A stretch of 11,539 nucleotides of DNA from an uncultured bacterium (GTDB lineage: Bacteria; Patescibacteriota; Minisyncoccia; Moranbacterales; GWC2-37-73), in NCBI GenBank assembly GCA_903824515.1, contig CAIJXA010000042.1, positions 1 to 11,539 of the forward strand, in the 5' to 3' direction. Made by a program: the position numbers and the translations under genes. Shown here one piece after another: positions 11,395 to 11,539 of the stretch (position 1 is the first letter of the stretch; the number at the start of each line of letters is the position of its first letter). A model generated the notes under the pieces. The model did no database searches. It saw only the letters and a program-made list of their open reading frames with translations, and was not told the DNA's origin.

Positions 11395-11539
11395 TTAATA
11401 GTCTTTTAACTTCTCAATACTCTTGTGTTGACGAATCTTGTCCAAGGCTTTGGCTTCGATTTGACGGATGCGTTCGCGGGTCACGCCAAATTCTTTGCCG
11501 ACTTCTTCCAAGGTGTGAGTCACGCCGTCTTCCAAACCA
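11395..11539 (-). CDS. rpoD: C-terminal end of primary RNA polymerase sigma factor (region 4)
   Basis: The last 48 or so residues are visible, the rest lying beyond the right edge. The segment reads GLEDGVTHTLEEVGKEFGV then TRERIRQIEAKALDKIR, the conserved sigma-70 region 4.2 helix-turn-helix that recognises the -35 element, followed by a short tail ending KLKDY and TAA. TRERIRQIEAKAL is characteristic of group 1 sigma factors, so this is almost certainly the housekeeping sigma factor. It is convergent with htrA. The Glu and Arg residues that contact -35 DNA are in place, consistent with the TTGACA-like boxes seen in this window. Confidence 0.93.
   Translation of the reverse strand, partial: GLEDGVTHTLEEVGKEFGVTRERIRQIEAKALDKIRQHKSIEKLKDY

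Noticed and set aside
1..11539. CRISPR array, insertion-sequence transposase or phage genes
   Set aside because: No regularly spaced repeats of CRISPR length and no transposase, integrase or phage structural motif could be seen on either strand.

Overview
AT-rich bacterial DNA that reads like a Candidate Phyla Radiation (Patescibacteria) genome, perhaps a Moranbacteria/Parcubacteria-type lineage. This is inferred from short single-domain proteins, a stand-alone GIY-YIG domain, isolated purC and pyrE genes, a minimal sensor protein, many small basic ORFs and weak or absent Shine-Dalgarno sites. No genus can be assigned from the sequence alone.

Left part (1-2630): the first nine codons of a leftward gene with its promoter, divergent from a cold-shock-domain protein gene. 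Then come two leftward nucleotide-synthesis genes, purC (SAICAR synthase) and pyrE (orotate phosphoribosyltransferase). Each has a strong AGGAGG ribosome-binding site and its own hairpin terminator. They look like independent biosynthetic cassettes.

Middle-left (2640-6350): a leftward cluster of envelope-type genes. In transcription order it holds a membrane-anchored GH18 glycosidase, a 50-aa basic protein, a four-helix membrane protein of unknown function coupled to it by an ATGA overlap, a PIG-V-like GT-C mannosyltransferase, a 117-aa membrane protein and a 41-aa ORF just before a strong terminator. The 50-aa and 41-aa ORFs are easy to miss.

Centre (6385-7661): tRNA-Asn(GUU) with a strong promoter and terminator, followed by an accessory-looking segment. 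It contains a structured inverted repeat, a GIY-YIG gene flanked by near-perfect inverted repeats, a nested and mutually exclusive set of hairpins (7100-7239), an SD-like sequence with no start codon, and a frameshifted gene of unknown function with its own terminator. This is the least ordinary stretch of the window.

Right part (7730-11539): a SRPBCC-fold protein, a sensor with an extracytoplasmic PDC/Cache-like domain but no output domain, an orphan 97-aa protein, an HtrA-type membrane-anchored serine protease with a PDZ domain, and the C-terminal end of the primary sigma factor gene rpoD entering from the right edge on the minus strand.

A recurring theme is an extended -10 element of the form TGCTA(N3)T. 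It is seen in front of the csp, tRNA-Asn, GH18, SRPBCC and PIG-V genes. In the GH18 and SRPBCC genes it lies exactly six bases before the ATG, which predicts leaderless mRNAs.
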